64,000 nucleotides of DNA from Candidatus Hydrogenedentota bacterium (lineage in GTDB: Bacteria; Hydrogenedentota; Hydrogenedentia; Hydrogenedentales; CAITNO01). Under the pieces are notes generated by a model, which did no database searches, had not been told where the DNA came from, and saw nothing but the letters and a program-made list of their open reading frames with translations. The stretch spans positions 48,413-112,412 of the forward strand of contig CAITNO010000068.1 of assembly GCA_903893795.1 (NCBI GenBank), in the 5' to 3' direction. Shown piece after piece: positions 34,017-41,301 of this stretch. Both the position numbers and the translations under genes were made by a program. Within the stretch, counting starts at the first letter, position 1, and the number at the start of each line of letters is the position of its first letter.

Positions 34017-34721
34017 ATGCGCAAATCGGCACGGACGAGCTTTCGCATGGGCGCCGCGGCGTTGTTGCTGCTGCTGGCAGGGATGAACAGTGTCCATGCC
34101 GTAACCCTGTCGATCTCCAATGCTGAAAATGTGCGGGCCGGCGATGCCGGTGTCGAACTGACCATGGCGCTCTCCAACAACGGTGCGGCCGCGTCGGTCG
34201 GCGGAGTTCAGATGGATGTGTCTTTCGACGCGGCTACGCTCACCCTGACCACCGTGCAGCCCGGAGCTTCGGCGCAGGAAGCCGGAAAGAACGTCTCCTT
34301 CAACGAGCTTTCCCAGGGCGTGGTGCGGATCATCGTGGCCGGACTAAACCAGAAAACGATTCAGGACGGTGCCCTTGCCGCACTGGCCTTTGACATCGCC
34401 GCAAACGCCCCGGCCGGTTCTTGCCCCGTGGCCATGACGGTGGCCCAGATGGTCTCCCCCAATGGGGTGCAGATCACCGGTTCCACCGTTCCGGGCTCGG
34501 TGACCATTGTCTCGGACACAGAGGGGGAAACCGCCGCCGAGGGTGAAGGCGAGGGTGAAGGCGAAGGCGAAACCGGAACCCCGTCAGGCTGTGCCTGTGC
34601 CACGGTGACGCCCTCGCAGCATCCGGGTAATGTTGGCGGCGGCCTGCTGGTGGTGGGTAGTTTTATGCTGATTTGCATAGGTCTTTCCAGAAGTGAACGG
34701 AGGCAGATCCCGCGGCAGTGA
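34017..34721 (+). CDS. Cohesin-like protein with EGEGEG linker and Cys-type C-terminal sorting tail
   Basis: The product has 234 residues and starts 3 bases after the previous stop. A signal peptide (MRKSARTSFRMGAAALLLLL) is followed by the cohesin-like domain at about 29-165 (GVQMDVSFDAATLTL, EAGKNVSFNELSQGVVRIIV, AGLNQKTIQDGALAAL). An acidic EGEGEGEGEGE linker leads to SGCACATV, a hydrophobic helix (GGGLLVVGSFMLICIGL) and SRSERR. The Cys before a helix and a basic end resembles MYXO-CTERM or Synerg-CTERM type processing signals, so the protein may be cleaved and anchored at the surface. Confidence 0.82.
   Translation: MRKSARTSFRMGAAALLLLLAGMNSVHAVTLSISNAENVRAGDAGVELTMALSNNGAAASVGGVQMDVSFDAATLTLTTVQPGASAQEAGKNVSFNELSQGVVRIIVAGLNQKTIQDGALAALAFDIAANAPAGSCPVAMTVAQMVSPNGVQITGSTVPGSVTIVSDTEGETAAEGEGEGEGEGETGTPSGCACATVTPSQHPGNVGGGLLVVGSFMLICIGLSRSERRQIPRQ
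34539..34572 (+). repeat. GA(A/G)GG(T/C) hexamer repeat
   Basis: GAGGGT and GAAGGC hexamers alternate and encode the EGEGEG linker of the third cohesin-like protein. Such tracts can change copy number by slippage, which would alter linker length. Confidence 0.6.
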
Positions 34722-34877
34722 CGCGCCGGGGGAATGGTGGATATGTGGGCAGGGTTTCACAGGGAGGCTGGCATTTGCGCCGCGTCCCGCACGGAAAAGA
34801 GCAGTTGTTGTCCGCCGAAGAGTAGGCACCCAGCCCTGCGGTGAACAAGCACAACCAGGCAAGGATGTCCGGAGACC

Positions 34878-37307
34878 ATGACTCTCTTTAGACTTGGGAT
34901 AGCAGCCTTTCTACTCTTTGCCGCCAGCCCTGCGTGGGCGGCCACCCTGACCGTGGGGCAATCCACCGTCACCGGGGGCAATATTACAGTGGCGGTTCCC
35001 GCCACCCTGACCGTCGGCGCGGGCGAGCAGATTGTTGCCGCCCAGTTCGACCTGTCCTTCGACAGCACTTCGATGACGCTGAACGATGTCACCGCCGGGG
35101 CCGCGGCGGTGGCGGCCGGAAAGGACCTTTCTTTCAGCTTTCCCGACACGGGCACAGCCCGCATCATAATTGCCGGATTCAATCAGAACGTGATTTCTTC
35201 CGGCATCCTCGCAAGCATCAGCCTGAGCACCCTCCCGGCGATTTCCATTGGGTCCCACCTGTTGGCCTGTTCCGAACTGGTGTTGTCCGACGCACAGGGC
35301 AACTCCGTGTCCGCCATCGCCGTCTCCGGAGTGATAAACGCGGGCGGCTCGGTTCCCAATGTCGTGGGACTTGCACAGACTGCGGCCCAGACCGCGCTCA
35401 CTTCGGTAGGGTTGGTGATGGGTTCCGTCAGTCTGGCATTCAGCAACACCGTGGCGGCCGGCCTTGTGATCAGCCAATCCCCCACTGCCGCCACACATGT
35501 GGCCTATGGCGCTGCCGTCAATTTGGTCGCTTCGAAGGGGCCGCAGACGGTGACCGTTCCCAGTCTGGCAGGCCTTACGCAGCTACAGGCACAGAATGCG
35601 CTGGTCACTGCCGGCCTCGTCTTGGGCACGGTGACCAGCGAATTCAGTGACACCGTGGCAAACGGCCACGTCATCCGTCAGACACCGGCCTCCGGAAACA
35701 GCGCCGCTGCGGGCAGCGCGGTGGCCGTGGTCCTTTCCAAAGGCCCGCAAATCGTGACGGTTCCCAATGTGGCCGGCCTCACCCAGGCCCAGGCGCAGAG
35801 CGCGCTGGTTGCAGCGGGCTTGGTCTTGGGCACAGTGACGAGCGAGTTTAGCAGCAACGTGACCAATGGCCTCGTCATCCGTCAGTCACCGGCCTCGGGT
35901 GACACGGCCGCCTCGGGCGGTGCCGTCGCAGTGGTCCTCTCCAAGGGTCCGCAAACCGTCACGGTGCCCAGTGTGACCGATATGACCCGAACTGAGGCGG
36001 AAAGTGTGCTGGTTGCGTCGGGCCTTGTCCTCGGTGCGGCCAGCAGCGAGTTCAGTGACACCGTGGCCGTCGGACTGGTCATCCGCCAGACGCCAGAGTC
36101 TGGAAATTCGGTCATTTCGGGCAGCGCGGTGGCATTGGTCATCTCCAAAGGACCAGAAAACGTGACAGTGCCCAATGTGGTCGGCATCACCCAGGCACAG
36201 GCGCAGGATGCTCTCGTGGCTGCGGGCCTCCTTTTGGGAACCGTCACCACTGCATTCAGCGACACGGTCGCCGCCGGTATTGTCATGGAGCAGGCGCCTT
36301 CCCCGGGCGCCACTGTACCCTCCGGCAATACTATTGATGTGGTGCTTTCCAAGGGGCCGGCGACCGTACCTGTGCCCAATGTGGTCGGCATGAACCAAGC
36401 CCAGGCACAGACCGCGCTCGCGGCGTTGGGCCTTGTCCTGGGAACGGTGACCAGTGAATTCAGCGCTACCGTGACGGCCGGACTCGTCCTAAGCCAGACG
36501 CCGGCATCGGCCACCAGCGTCGCTTCGGGCAGCGCCGTGGCCCTGGTCCTTTCCAAAGGACCACAGACCGCAACCGTCCCCAGTGTGGTGGGCGCAACCC
36601 AGACAGTAGCCCAGAACACGCTTGTTGCATCAGGGTTGATGCTGGGGGCAGTCACCAGTGAATTCAGCGACTCGGTCGCCGCCGGACTGGTCCTGAGCCA
36701 GACACCCGCGCCCGGCAGCATGGTGTCTTTGGGCAGTGCCGTTGCCGTGGTGCTCTCGAAAGGCCCGCAGACTGCAACTGTTCCCGACCTCATCGGCACT
36801 GCGCAGACGGCGGCGCAGTACAAGCTCATTGCGGCCGGGTTGGCCCTGGGCAATGTCACCAGCCGGTACAGTGCCACCGTGGCCGCCGGTGTGGTCATCG
36901 CGCAGTACCCAACGGTTGGCACCGTCCTTGCACCCGGTGCGGCGGTGAACCTGATTGTTTCCAGCGGCGCTTCGTCCACCTCAGCGCCCAGTGTGTTGGG
37001 CATGACCCAGACCGACGCGCAGAATGCCATCACCACCGCTGGTTTGGTGCTTGGCGACGTCAGACATGCCTACAGCGACTCCGTCGCGGCGGGCCTCGTC
37101 ATAAGTCAGACCCCGGATGCCGCCACCACGGCAACGCCGGGCGCGGGCGTGAGCGTGGTGATTTCCGACGGTCCGGCCCCAAGCGGGTGTATTGGCGGAA
37201 CCGCCAAGGCCCTCGGTCAGGGGCCGAAAAGCGGAAACACCCTGTTGCTCGGCGCCGTACTCACGCTCCTCTCCGTCTTCCGCCGGTCCAAGCTCGTTCC
37301 AGCATAG
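34878..37307 (+). CDS. Cohesin-like protein with nine PASTA repeats and Cys-type sorting tail
   Basis: The product has 809 residues. A signal peptide (MTLFRLGIAAFLLFAASPAW) precedes a cohesin-like domain at about 22-155 (AAQFDLSFDSTSMTL, AAGKDLSFSFPDTGTARIII, AGFNQNVISSG). From about residue 157 to 768 nine PASTA repeats of about 68 residues follow, each starting like VTVPNVVGLTQAQAQ and ending like VVLSKGPQT. The C-terminus has PSGCIGG, a hydrophobic helix (LLLGAVLTLLSVF) and RRSK, like the preceding protein. No kinase or transpeptidase is fused. The PASTA chain probably contacts peptidoglycan or acts as a spacer for the cohesin head. A 156-base gap without a gene lies upstream. Confidence 0.88.
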   Translation: MTLFRLGIAAFLLFAASPAWAATLTVGQSTVTGGNITVAVPATLTVGAGEQIVAAQFDLSFDSTSMTLNDVTAGAAAVAAGKDLSFSFPDTGTARIIIAGFNQNVISSGILASISLSTLPAISIGSHLLACSELVLSDAQGNSVSAIAVSGVINAGGSVPNVVGLAQTAAQTALTSVGLVMGSVSLAFSNTVAAGLVISQSPTAATHVAYGAAVNLVASKGPQTVTVPSLAGLTQLQAQNALVTAGLVLGTVTSEFSDTVANGHVIRQTPASGNSAAAGSAVAVVLSKGPQIVTVPNVAGLTQAQAQSALVAAGLVLGTVTSEFSSNVTNGLVIRQSPASGDTAASGGAVAVVLSKGPQTVTVPSVTDMTRTEAESVLVASGLVLGAASSEFSDTVAVGLVIRQTPESGNSVISGSAVALVISKGPENVTVPNVVGITQAQAQDALVAAGLLLGTVTTAFSDTVAAGIVMEQAPSPGATVPSGNTIDVVLSKGPATVPVPNVVGMNQAQAQTALAALGLVLGTVTSEFSATVTAGLVLSQTPASATSVASGSAVALVLSKGPQTATVPSVVGATQTVAQNTLVASGLMLGAVTSEFSDSVAAGLVLSQTPAPGSMVSLGSAVAVVLSKGPQTATVPDLIGTAQTAAQYKLIAAGLALGNVTSRYSATVAAGVVIAQYPTVGTVLAPGAAVNLIVSSGASSTSAPSVLGMTQTDAQNAITTAGLVLGDVRHAYSDSVAAGLVISQTPDAATTATPGAGVSVVISDGPAPSGCIGGTAKALGQGPKSGNTLLLGAVLTLLSVFRRSKLVPA
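35349..37170 (+). repeat. Nine tandem about 204-bp PASTA-coding repeats
   Basis: The nine PASTA units of the last cohesin-like gene are also visible as DNA repeats, for example GTGACCAGCGAATTCAGTGA and CTTTCCAAAGG-type blocks recurring about every 204 bases. Units 2, 3 and 6 are the most alike, indicating recent internal duplication. Confidence 0.75.
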
Positions 37308-37328
37308 CCCCCCTGGTGAAGGGGGCTT
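37306..37328 (+). terminator. Terminator-like hairpin of the cohesin cluster
   Basis: AGCCCCC (37306-37312) pairs with GGGGGCT (37321-37327) around an 8-base loop and is followed by TCC. It overlaps the stop codon of the PASTA gene and lies between convergent genes. The CCCCC...GGGGG core also resembles the 8272 repeat family. Confidence 0.5.
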
Positions 37329-37349
37329 CCAACCGCGGTCTTCCCTGTC

Positions 37350-38366
37350 TTACTGCACAGGCGGGGCCGCCGATTTTAACGTGGCGGTTACTTCCTCCGC
37401 TGTGGGCACCTTGTCGTCAAAATGCTTGAGGGCGCGGCCGTCCCGCACGAGGCTCATCCGAAAATGCCCGTCCCCGCGAAGGTTGAAATACAGCAATGGC
37501 TGGTTGCCCAGAACATGCAGGGGAAAGAGGGGCTGGGTCTCGGCGCGGAACTTGTCCAAATCCCCCGGGGCGTCCTCGTAGCACAGCGCCACCATGGGCA
37601 GCATGTCCGGCTGTGACATGAGCTCGTTGAGCTCCGGCACATGGCTCTTGCACTCGTCACAGGTCATGCTGAGGATGGGCACCAGATAGGTGCCCTTGCC
37701 CAAATCAAAGGACCCCATGTCGGTCATGAAAACAAACTGGCTGTAGTCGATCCCGGCTGTCTCCCCGTTCGCTGTCGCAACAGGCGGTGCCGTTGCAATT
37801 TGCTCCACCCGCGGCGCGGCATAGCCCACCGCCCCGGCCGCCGCGGCAAACGCGATGACAAAACGAAGCGCCGCGCCGCGCCAGGAGAAGGGCTTTTCCG
37901 TCACTTCATCGGTCAATGCAGTCTCGACCGTGCTGGCCGCAGGCTTCCGCACCAGCACCTGCCAGGAAACGCATCCCAGCAGGAACAGCAACACGTTCTT
38001 GGCAATTGAAACAGGCGGCGTCATTTTGACCAGCGGGAAACAGCCACAGTCTTCCAGCCCATGAACCAGCCAGGCGTAAACGATCAGGACGGTAAACACG
38101 GTCAGCATCAGTTCGAGGCAAAGGACCGTCAGTCCCCGAAGCCGTAGCCCCAGCAGCATGGCCACACCCAGCGCCATTTCGGCGGACAGGGTAAAGAGGG
38201 CGAACCACGGCAAATAGGCCTTGTCGGTGACCACATGATAGGCCGACATCTGCACGGAGAAGCGATTGATATCCAAGGCCTTCGGCACCGCCCCCACCAC
38301 AAAGAAGAGGCCGATGACCAACTCGCAACCCCGCGCCAAAAAGCGCTTCACAGTGGTATTCATCAT
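37350..38366 (-). CDS. MauE/DoxX-like membrane protein fused to a thioredoxin-like domain
   Basis: The product has 338 residues. Residues about 1-140 contain four membrane helices with the MauE pattern (LVIGLFFVVGAVPKALD, LEDCGCFPLVKMTPPVSIAK); the Cys pair DCGC is typical of this family, which helps disulfide formation. After another helix, residues about 210-338 look like a periplasmic thioredoxin-like domain with SMTCDECKSHVPELNEL (CxxC). The fusion probably passes electrons or disulfides across the membrane to secreted, Cys-containing proteins. GAGGG lies 9 bases before the ATG at 38366. Confidence 0.78.
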   Translation of the reverse strand: MMNTTVKRFLARGCELVIGLFFVVGAVPKALDINRFSVQMSAYHVVTDKAYLPWFALFTLSAEMALGVAMLLGLRLRGLTVLCLELMLTVFTVLIVYAWLVHGLEDCGCFPLVKMTPPVSIAKNVLLFLLGCVSWQVLVRKPAASTVETALTDEVTEKPFSWRGAALRFVIAFAAAAGAVGYAAPRVEQIATAPPVATANGETAGIDYSQFVFMTDMGSFDLGKGTYLVPILSMTCDECKSHVPELNELMSQPDMLPMVALCYEDAPGDLDKFRAETQPLFPLHVLGNQPLLYFNLRGDGHFRMSLVRDGRALKHFDDKVPTAEEVTATLKSAAPPVQ

Positions 38367-38464
38367 GCAACAAGACCCTCATCAATCGTTCGCCGGAACG
38401 CACCCCGCAGAGTTCTTCTTCCGTGCGATTACGTGTCTTCCGTGGTTAAAGAATCTTCCTCGGT

Positions 38465-38899
38465 TCAATCTCTAAACCGGTTCTTGCGTTTCCGTTCCCG
38501 AATGGGACTGGTCTCCAGAAATCGGACCAGGAGCCCCACACTGCACAAAACGAAGCCCAGCACAATGCAGGCGACACCGCCAAAATAGGCGCCCACCGCC
38601 CACTCGCTCTTGCCCAAGACCCCGTTTACCAGCACGAAAATCACGCCGATCACCGTCAACGAAACCCCCGTCAGCGTCAAATCCGTCTTCACCGGTTGCT
38701 CACTGTCCGTGGCCACGGGCGCGGCGGGCTCTTCCAATTCCTCGAAAGCGCGCAAAAGCTCTGGCTTGTGTTCCACCTTCTCCAGCAGCGCCATCCGAAC
38801 CCGGTGATCAATCCAGGCACGAAAAAGCGACCGGAACACGACATATAAGAATACGGCGAGTCCGAGCAGAAACGGCAGCATTAAGACAGACACACGCAT
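38465..38899 (-). CDS. Small membrane protein of unknown function
   Basis: The product has 144 residues from the ATG at 38899, with GAGGG upstream. Three hydrophobic segments are visible: MLPFLLGLAVFLYVVF at the N-terminus, LTGVSLTVIGVIFVLVNGVL, and VGAYFGGVACIVLGFVLCSV. A charged cytoplasmic part (VEHKPELLRAFEELEEPAAP) lies between the first two. It has its own promoter and is 98 bases upstream of the MauE-like gene. I do not recognise a family. Confidence 0.7.
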   Translation of the reverse strand: MRVSVLMLPFLLGLAVFLYVVFRSLFRAWIDHRVRMALLEKVEHKPELLRAFEELEEPAAPVATDSEQPVKTDLTLTGVSLTVIGVIFVLVNGVLGKSEWAVGAYFGGVACIVLGFVLCSVGLLVRFLETSPIRERKRKNRFRD

Positions 38900-38932
38900 C
38901 GTACACCCTCGCAAAGGTCACCAATCATTTTG

Positions 38933-38961
38933 ATTATACACAGTCTGGGACGCCAGGCGAA
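38933..38961 (-). promoter_or_regulatory. Promoter with perfect -10 for the small membrane protein
   Basis: On the minus strand TATAAT (38938-38933) is a consensus -10; TTCGCC (38961-38956) is a weak -35 at 17 bases. Transcription would start near 38926, 27 bases before the ATG at 38899. The divergent gap up to 39142 holds no gene. Confidence 0.5.
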
Positions 38962-39142
38962 CCTTGAGAGGCGCTGTTCTTGACTTAACAGAATAAAAGT
39001 CGGTTCCCGGTGTTTTCTTCTCCGGCGGGCCATTGTCAGCCGGCAAAAGCCGGGCGAAAATGGGCTTTATGCAGACCTGCCATCAGAGACAGCATTGAAA
39101 CCCCGTCAAGTCCCCAAAGGTCAAAGGGTTGAGAAGAAACTT

Positions 39143-40054
39143 ATGGTATATCGAAGCGTAGCCACAGCGGCCTTTATTGCGGTCGCCATACAGATTTTTG
39201 CCGTGGGCATACTTGCCCCGCGGTTGCCCCGGGAAGTGTGCCGTCCCGGCGCGCAGCAGCAGAAAACCATGAGTTTCCCCACCGTTCCGGTGGTCCGTCT
39301 CACCAACACCGACGGGACAGTGCGCGTTGTTGTTGCGGAAGTCAAGGAAATTCAGGTGGATGCGGACATTCGCGCCTACACCCCCAGCACTAATGAACAG
39401 CCCGTGGCGGAGCAGTACATCACCACCCTGGTCAAGACCACGTCCACCGATGCCGGTCTGGAAGTGGTCACCGAACCGGGCGAACGACCCGATGAACTGG
39501 ATCTGCGGGTCGATTACATCATCACCGTGCCGCCGGGCACCGATGTGGCGCTGGAAGTGTCCAATGGAAATGTCCGGGTGGCCGCGGGCTGCAATCAGGT
39601 GACCGTCGAGGGGGTCAACTCCGATATCGATATTCAGGGCCCAAAAGGTGCTGTTAATGCGAAAAGCACGAACGGACGCATTCGCATTTACGATTCGGAG
39701 GCGCAGACCACGCTGGAGACGGTCAACGGAAACATCAGCGCCCAGGTCAAGTCGGGCACGCTGCAGGCCTCGACCATCACCGGGTCGATTATGACCACCC
39801 TGCTCAGTCCCGAGGTCAGCGCATGCGACTTGACCTCAATGAACGGAGCGATTACACTTATCATGTCGGAGAACTGCTCTGCCGAAGTGAGCGCCACGAC
39901 AGGCCGGGGCACGGTGCGTGCCGAGCCGGGCGTGGAACTCAAATCCGGGGAGCACAAGCGTCACGCAATGCTGGGCACCATCGGCGACGGCGTGACGAAG
40001 CTCTCCATGAACTCCATGAACGGCGACATAGTCCTGCAAAGGAGTACCACATGA
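39143..40054 (+). CDS. Membrane-anchored DUF4097-like beta-helix protein
   Basis: The product has 303 residues from the ATG at 39143; a TTG at 39095 would add 16 residues without a better ribosome site. An N-terminal hydrophobic segment (TAAFIAVAIQIFAVGILA) anchors or exports it. The rest has the repeating strand pattern of DUF4097/DUF2807 proteins, for example VSNGNVRVAAG, GVNSDIDIQGPKG, STNGRIRIYDSEA, TVNGNISAQ and SMNGAITLIM. Such proteins are often encoded with envelope-stress regulators. It overlaps the ECF sigma factor gene by 4 bases (ATGA), which argues that the two act together. Confidence 0.8.
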   Translation: MVYRSVATAAFIAVAIQIFAVGILAPRLPREVCRPGAQQQKTMSFPTVPVVRLTNTDGTVRVVVAEVKEIQVDADIRAYTPSTNEQPVAEQYITTLVKTTSTDAGLEVVTEPGERPDELDLRVDYIITVPPGTDVALEVSNGNVRVAAGCNQVTVEGVNSDIDIQGPKGAVNAKSTNGRIRIYDSEAQTTLETVNGNISAQVKSGTLQASTITGSIMTTLLSPEVSACDLTSMNGAITLIMSENCSAEVSATTGRGTVRAEPGVELKSGEHKRHAMLGTIGDGVTKLSMNSMNGDIVLQRSTT

Positions 40055-40656
40055 TCAAAGAAGCCGTCTCAGTATTTCCGGTCGCATCGGAAGCTGAAGC
40101 CGAACAGGAAGTGTCCGACCTGGAACTGGTCGGGCAGGCCAAGTCCGGTGACCGGGACGCCTTTTCCGAGCTGGTGCGACGGCACCAGCATCTGGTGTTC
40201 AACGTGTCCTACCGCTTCATGCGCGACATGACCCAGGCGGAGGACATGGCCCAGGAATCCTTTCTCAAGGCCTACCGCCTGCTGAAGGGTTTCCGGGGCG
40301 ATTGCAGTTTCCGGACCTGGATGTACCGCGTGACCTCCAGTGTGTGCCTGACCGAACTGAACCGCCGCAAGCGCCGCGGTGAGGTGGAGTTTGGCCCGCA
40401 GCACGACACCTCGGCGGAAGGACTCCCCGAGGTCGGCAACAGCGACCTGCTGGAGCATATCCGCCGTTGCGTTCACAAGCTGTCCGAACGCTACGCGACG
40501 ATCATGACCCTCTACTATCTGAACGGCACGTCCTATGATGAGATTGCCGAGGCGATGGAGATTCCCGTGGGCACGCTCAAGACGTGGATGTTCCGCGCCC
40601 GCAAGCAACTGCGGCGCATTGTTGAAAAGGAGCTTGCATACAATGGCTGGTGGTGA
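40051..40656 (+). CDS. ECF-type RNA polymerase sigma factor
   Basis: The product has 201 residues from the ATG at 40051 with AAGGAG 6-7 bases upstream. Region 2 is complete: DAFSELVRRHQHLVFNVSYR, then DMTQAEDMAQESFLKAYRLL and FRGDCSFRTWMYRV. Region 4 has LSERYATIMTLYYLNGTSYD followed by EIAEAMEIPVGTLKTWMFRA, the -35-binding helix-turn-helix. It would direct polymerase to stress or envelope genes, with activity held by an anti-sigma factor, probably the next gene. Confidence 0.94.
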   Translation: MIKEAVSVFPVASEAEAEQEVSDLELVGQAKSGDRDAFSELVRRHQHLVFNVSYRFMRDMTQAEDMAQESFLKAYRLLKGFRGDCSFRTWMYRVTSSVCLTELNRRKRRGEVEFGPQHDTSAEGLPEVGNSDLLEHIRRCVHKLSERYATIMTLYYLNGTSYDEIAEAMEIPVGTLKTWMFRARKQLRRIVEKELAYNGWW

Positions 40657-41056
40657 GAAATTTGACATAGACGCCCTGATTGATAAGGCGCTGTCCGCCG
40701 AGCCGATGCTGCGCGCCCCGGTGAGCCTGCAGCGGGGTGTTGAAGAGCGTCTGCGCATAGCGGACCTGCGGGACCGCGAGAAAATGCGCTTCCGCCTTTC
40801 CATGGCCACGCTATCGCTCGCACTGGTTTCGGCGCTTTTCGCGGCCGGTGCCCTGCTTTGGTTCACCAACCTCAGTGTGCTGGCCAAGGCCGGCGTATCC
40901 GGCGGCAAGGGCCAGTACGACTATTACGCCACGGCGCTGGTGCAGTTCTGGCATGCCTATCAGGGCGCGTACACGCTGGTGCTCAGTGTGCTGCTGGCGG
41001 TGTGCACGCTGGCCATGGGCTGGCGGCCCCTGCGCAAACGCTTCGGAATGCGCTGA
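40643..41056 (+). CDS. Small membrane protein, candidate anti-sigma factor
   Basis: The product has 137 residues from the ATG at 40643, overlapping the sigma gene by 14 bases. About 55 cytoplasmic residues (FDIDALIDKALSAEPMLRAP) precede a membrane helix (LALVSALFAAGALLWF), a short outer loop (SGGKGQYDYYATALVQFW) and a second helix (LVLSVLLAVCTLAMGW). The position after an ECF gene and the cytoplasmic N-terminus fit an anti-sigma factor, but the zinc motif HxxxCxxC is absent. The call is by context. Confidence 0.65.
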   Translation: MAGGEKFDIDALIDKALSAEPMLRAPVSLQRGVEERLRIADLRDREKMRFRLSMATLSLALVSALFAAGALLWFTNLSVLAKAGVSGGKGQYDYYATALVQFWHAYQGAYTLVLSVLLAVCTLAMGWRPLRKRFGMR

Positions 41057-41096
41057 CAAAGATCGGAAGAACATTTTTCCGTTTCGCGGGTATATT

Positions 41097-41118
41097 ATGG
41101 CGGGCTCCGGCCCGCCAT
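41097..41118 (+). terminator. Strong hairpin after the sigma-factor operon
   Basis: ATGGCGGGC (41097-41105) pairs with GCCCGCCAT (41110-41118) around TCCG. It lies 40 bases after the candidate anti-sigma gene. No T run follows, so it may be a pause or rho-assisted stop. The rest of the 245-base gap to 41301 shows no gene. Confidence 0.45.
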
Positions 41119-41301
41119 TGATGTATTCTGGGAGAGCCCCGTGAATTTCGAGGTTTGCCGCAGTTCATCGGCGGGACGGTTCAACCATTTACTTTTCAGG
41201 GGTCCCATGACGTATCATATCGCGACGCGGCAGGCCGATGGTTTCGGACACAGGTTCGAAGTTGGTCCGCCCGTCAGGCATGAAGCAGTCCCGAGGATGC
41301 A

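Noticed and set aside
35349..37170. Regular tandem repeats as a possible CRISPR array.
   Set aside because: The unit is about 204 bases, diverged, and codes continuously for PASTA repeats in one frame.
29587..37307. Cellulosome for cellulose degradation.
   Set aside because: There is no cellulase, no cellulose-binding module and no dockerin-bearing enzyme in the window; only the cohesin/dockerin logic is shared.
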